From the NCBI GenBank assembly GCA_021153265.1, contig JAGKTU010000089.1, positions 1-8,629 on the forward strand: DNA of 8,629 nt, read 5' to 3'. The position numbers and the translations under genes were made by a program. This document shows positions 7,075-8,629 of the stretch, one piece after another; within the stretch, counting starts at the first letter, position 1; the number at the start of each line of letters is the position of its first letter. The notes under the pieces were generated by a model. That model saw only the letters and a program-made list of their open reading frames with translations. It searched no databases and had not been told where the DNA came from. Origin of the DNA: Clostridia bacterium. Its GTDB lineage: Bacteria; Bacillota; Clostridia; Oscillospirales; Oscillospiraceae.

Positions 7075-7722
7075 TTATCTACCTCTCTTTCTGAAATCCT
7101 CGTCGATGCTTCTCTTCCAATCCGCTGCCATGGGTCTTGCCTCCCGGACACAGCACACCGCCTCGCTGACGGCTTCGTAGATCACCGCCGTGCCGGTGTG
7201 GTCTGCGTGGTAGTTGGCGGTCCGGTCTGCGTCGATGCCGAACCGGGCAGCCTCCTTCGCCGCATCGATGTTGGCGCCGAGAAACAGGAATTCCCAGCCG
7301 TACTGCTCCTTCTGCCGCCGGATCATAGCTTTGACCTTGTCGTAAGTATAGCGGCGGCTGGCATTTTCCATGCCGTCAGTTGTGATGACGAACAGGGTCT
7401 TCTCAGGTCGGTCTTCTTCCCGGGCATACTTATGGACGTTGCCGATGTGGTGGATGGCGCCGCCCACGGCATCCAGCAGGGCGGTGCAGCCCCGGACGTA
7501 GTATTCCTTCCGGGTCATCTGCGGCACATTTTCCAGCTTTACCCGGTCGTGGATGACCTCGGACAGATTATCGAACAGCACCGTGGACACGTATGCCTCA
7601 CCGGGTTCGTCCTTCTGCTTTTCGATCATGGCGTTGAAACCGCCGATGGTGTCCTTCTCCAGACCTGCCATGGAACCGCTGCGATCCAGAATGAAAACCA
7701 GCTCCGTCAAATTCTTCTTCAT
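7075..7722 (-). CDS. Von Willebrand factor A (VWA) domain protein with intact MIDAS motif
   Basis: The product has 215 residues and is essentially one VWA domain. The metal-ion-dependent adhesion site is complete: D13-R-S15-G-S17, Thr80 in GCTALLDA and Asp116 in TTDGMENAS. No signal peptide or membrane segment is seen, so it should be cytoplasmic. Intracellular VWA proteins usually act as metal-dependent scaffolds, often with AAA ATPases or in stress systems such as the ter type; the partner here is unknown. ATG 7722 is chosen because AGGAGG (7731-7736) lies eight bases upstream. A TTG six bases further up would leave only two bases of spacing. The gene runs into the ADP-ribosylglycohydrolase gene with a one-base gap, a strong sign of joint function. 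Its ribosome site lies inside an inverted repeat (7727-7781). Confidence 0.92.
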   Translation of the reverse strand: MKKNLTELVFILDRSGSMAGLEKDTIGGFNAMIEKQKDEPGEAYVSTVLFDNLSEVIHDRVKLENVPQMTRKEYYVRGCTALLDAVGGAIHHIGNVHKYAREEDRPEKTLFVITTDGMENASRRYTYDKVKAMIRRQKEQYGWEFLFLGANIDAAKEAARFGIDADRTANYHADHTGTAVIYEAVSEAVCCVREARPMAADWKRSIDEDFRKRGR

Positions 7723-7726
7723 AATC

Positions 7727-7781
7727 AAAACCTCCTAAAATGTGTTGTGTTTTTGTTTACATCCACATTATAGGAGGTTTT
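7727..7781 (-). promoter_or_regulatory. Inverted repeat that could hide the VWA ribosome site
   Basis: Arms of 18 bases (7727-7744 and 7764-7781) pair with a single A-A mismatch (7738/7770) around a 19-base loop. In minus-strand RNA the 3' arm contains AGGAGG of the VWA gene, and the 5' arm contains the complementary CCUCC. RNA reading through from the macro gene could therefore fold and block ribosome entry. It could also be a weak attenuator, though the U run is short and itself paired. Confidence 0.6.
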
Positions 7782-7798
7782 CTATTTGAAAGGGTCAA
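7767..7798 (-). promoter_or_regulatory. Candidate internal promoter for the VWA-ADP-ribosylglycohydrolase genes
   Basis: A perfect TATAAT (-10, 7767-7772) lies on the minus strand within the 5' arm of the inverted repeat. The best -35 is TTGACC (7793-7798), which overlaps the macro-gene stop codon, but the spacer is 20 bases, longer than ideal. A start near 7760 would give RNA that lacks the 5' arm and so leaves the VWA ribosome site open. Confidence 0.4.
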
Positions 7799-8629
7799 CT
7801 GGCAGGGGACTTTTTATCCCCCAGCAGGCTTTGGTCAAATTCGTACAGTGTCATATTGATCTGCACCACGTCATAGACCTTCCGCTCGATGAAATACCTT
7901 ATGATCAGGTCAAATTTGCTGCTGTTGGTCAGGGCGTACCCGGCTCTGCCGATCAGATCCCGGGTTTCCTCCAGATTCAGCTCCAATGCCAGCGCCAGCG
8001 CGAGGGCTGTGGGCTTGGTGGGCTTATAATCCGGGTTGTTGCGGATTTTGGAGAAATGCTGCTTGCTGAGATTCGCTCTTTTGTAAATTTGCGAATCCTT
8101 TTTCCCGCTCTTGTCGATCAGCTTCAGCAGGGTTTCGCTGAAGCCGGCATCCGCCTGCTTCATCATTTCCTCCAGCGAAGCCGCAGGCATGGCCATGGAC
8201 GGGCAGGGCATCGCTTCGGAGGGCAGGCAGGCAAAATCCTCCTGCGCTTCCCGGCAACGGCCAATCCGCTGCCGCCGGGTGTTCCCCTCCCGGCCGTATA
8301 CCGCCTTTTCCCAGGTTTCCACATAGTGCCGGTCGATGTAACTGGCAACGTCCTTGAATAGTTTCTCCGATAGGCGGTACGATGTATCGTCAAACACCAC
8401 CAGATAGATCTGCATCTCGTGCTCCAGCAGGAAGCCATTGAAGGCCGCGAGGGCAATTTGCAGAGCCTTATCCTTGGGAAACCCGTAGTTATTGGTGGAA
8501 ATCAGAGGAAATGCAACGGAATGACATCCCATTTCCAGCGCGAGGGCCAAGGATGCGTCATAGCAGGCCCGAAGCTTTTTCTCCTCGCCAAACAGGCCGC
8601 CACGCCACACCGGCCCTACGGTGTGGATC
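7795..8629 (-). CDS. Macro domain fused to a C-terminal helix-turn-helix-like domain (5' end beyond window)
   Basis: The frame runs off the right edge, and 277 residues are visible. Residues 1-80 of the visible part are the second half of a macro domain: IHTVGPVWRGG, CHSVAFPLIST, YGFPKDKALQIA and the final strand MQIYLVVFDD. Macro domains bind ADP-ribose or related ligands and some hydrolyse them. A variable linker (about 85-160) is followed by a helical domain (162-270) with SQIYKRANLSKQHFSKI, a helix-turn-helix-like element, and a conserved tail ending YEFDQSLLG seen in Firmicutes XRE-like proteins. The protein may therefore be a ligand-sensing transcription regulator, but DNA binding is inferred. 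A GTG or ATG inside the visible part is not a credible start, because the macro domain would be cut in half. It lies upstream of the VWA gene, separated by 72 bases holding the inverted repeat. Confidence 0.88.
   Translation of the reverse strand, partial: IHTVGPVWRGGLFGEEKKLRACYDASLALALEMGCHSVAFPLISTNNYGFPKDKALQIALAAFNGFLLEHEMQIYLVVFDDTSYRLSEKLFKDVASYIDRHYVETWEKAVYGREGNTRRQRIGRCREAQEDFACLPSEAMPCPSMAMPAASLEEMMKQADAGFSETLLKLIDKSGKKDSQIYKRANLSKQHFSKIRNNPDYKPTKPTALALALALELNLEETRDLIGRAGYALTNSSKFDLIIRYFIERKVYDVVQINMTLYEFDQSLLGDKKSPAS

Noticed and set aside
7074..7151. Upstream extension of the ADP-ribosylglycohydrolase frame
   Set aside because: It overlaps the VWA coding end and precedes the conserved MYGAILGD start, which has its own ribosome site.
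7045..7773. A 242-codon plus-strand frame
   Set aside because: Antisense to the VWA gene, whose MIDAS motif is intact on the minus strand.
7727..7781. Inverted repeat read as an insertion-sequence end or classic terminator
   Set aside because: No transposase or target duplication is present, and the only U run is part of the stem, so a ribosome-site hairpin or operator fits better.
7786..8361. A 191-codon plus-strand frame
   Set aside because: Antisense to the macro-HTH gene and without recognisable motifs.

Overview
The window reads as chromosomal sequence of a Gram-positive Clostridia-type bacterium, probably a gut Oscillospiraceae/Lachnospiraceae relative. This is inferred from strong AGGAGG-type ribosome sites, two lipoproteins with lipoboxes, a GLUG/Big_2/transglutaminase surface protein, a DUF6273-type lipoprotein and moderately GC-rich codon use. 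I cannot name the species. No tRNA, rRNA, CRISPR array, insertion sequence or phage gene was seen.

Left block (1-4230, minus strand): a two-gene operon for envelope proteins. A 327-residue lipoprotein with two duplicated beta-rich domains is followed after 15 bases by a very large secreted protein. That protein has a signal peptide, a transglutaminase-like Cys-His-Asp domain, a Big_2 Ig-like domain, Cys-rich segments and a run of GLUG repeats. It continues past the left edge. A sigma-A-type promoter lies at 4258-4286.

Centre (4231-5340): a divergent control region with back-to-back promoters and a TGTGCA-N6-TGCACA palindrome. Beyond it, on the plus strand, is murQ (N-acetylmuramic acid 6-phosphate etherase, cell-wall sugar recycling). 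murQ ends at a strong terminator (5308-5340) that serves both strands.

Right block (5346-8629, minus strand): four genes in a row. In transcription order they are a macro-domain protein fused to a helix-turn-helix-like domain (5' end outside the window), a von Willebrand A (VWA) domain protein, an ADP-ribosylglycohydrolase that starts one base after the VWA stop, and a DUF6273-type lipoprotein. Two of the four belong to families that bind or hydrolyse ADP-ribose, so the block may be an ADP-ribose-linked signalling or stress module. Between the macro and VWA genes lies an inverted repeat that would hide the VWA ribosome site in read-through RNA. A TATAAT inside its outer arm could start a shorter RNA without that block. 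This cassette and its leader are the most interesting part of the window.
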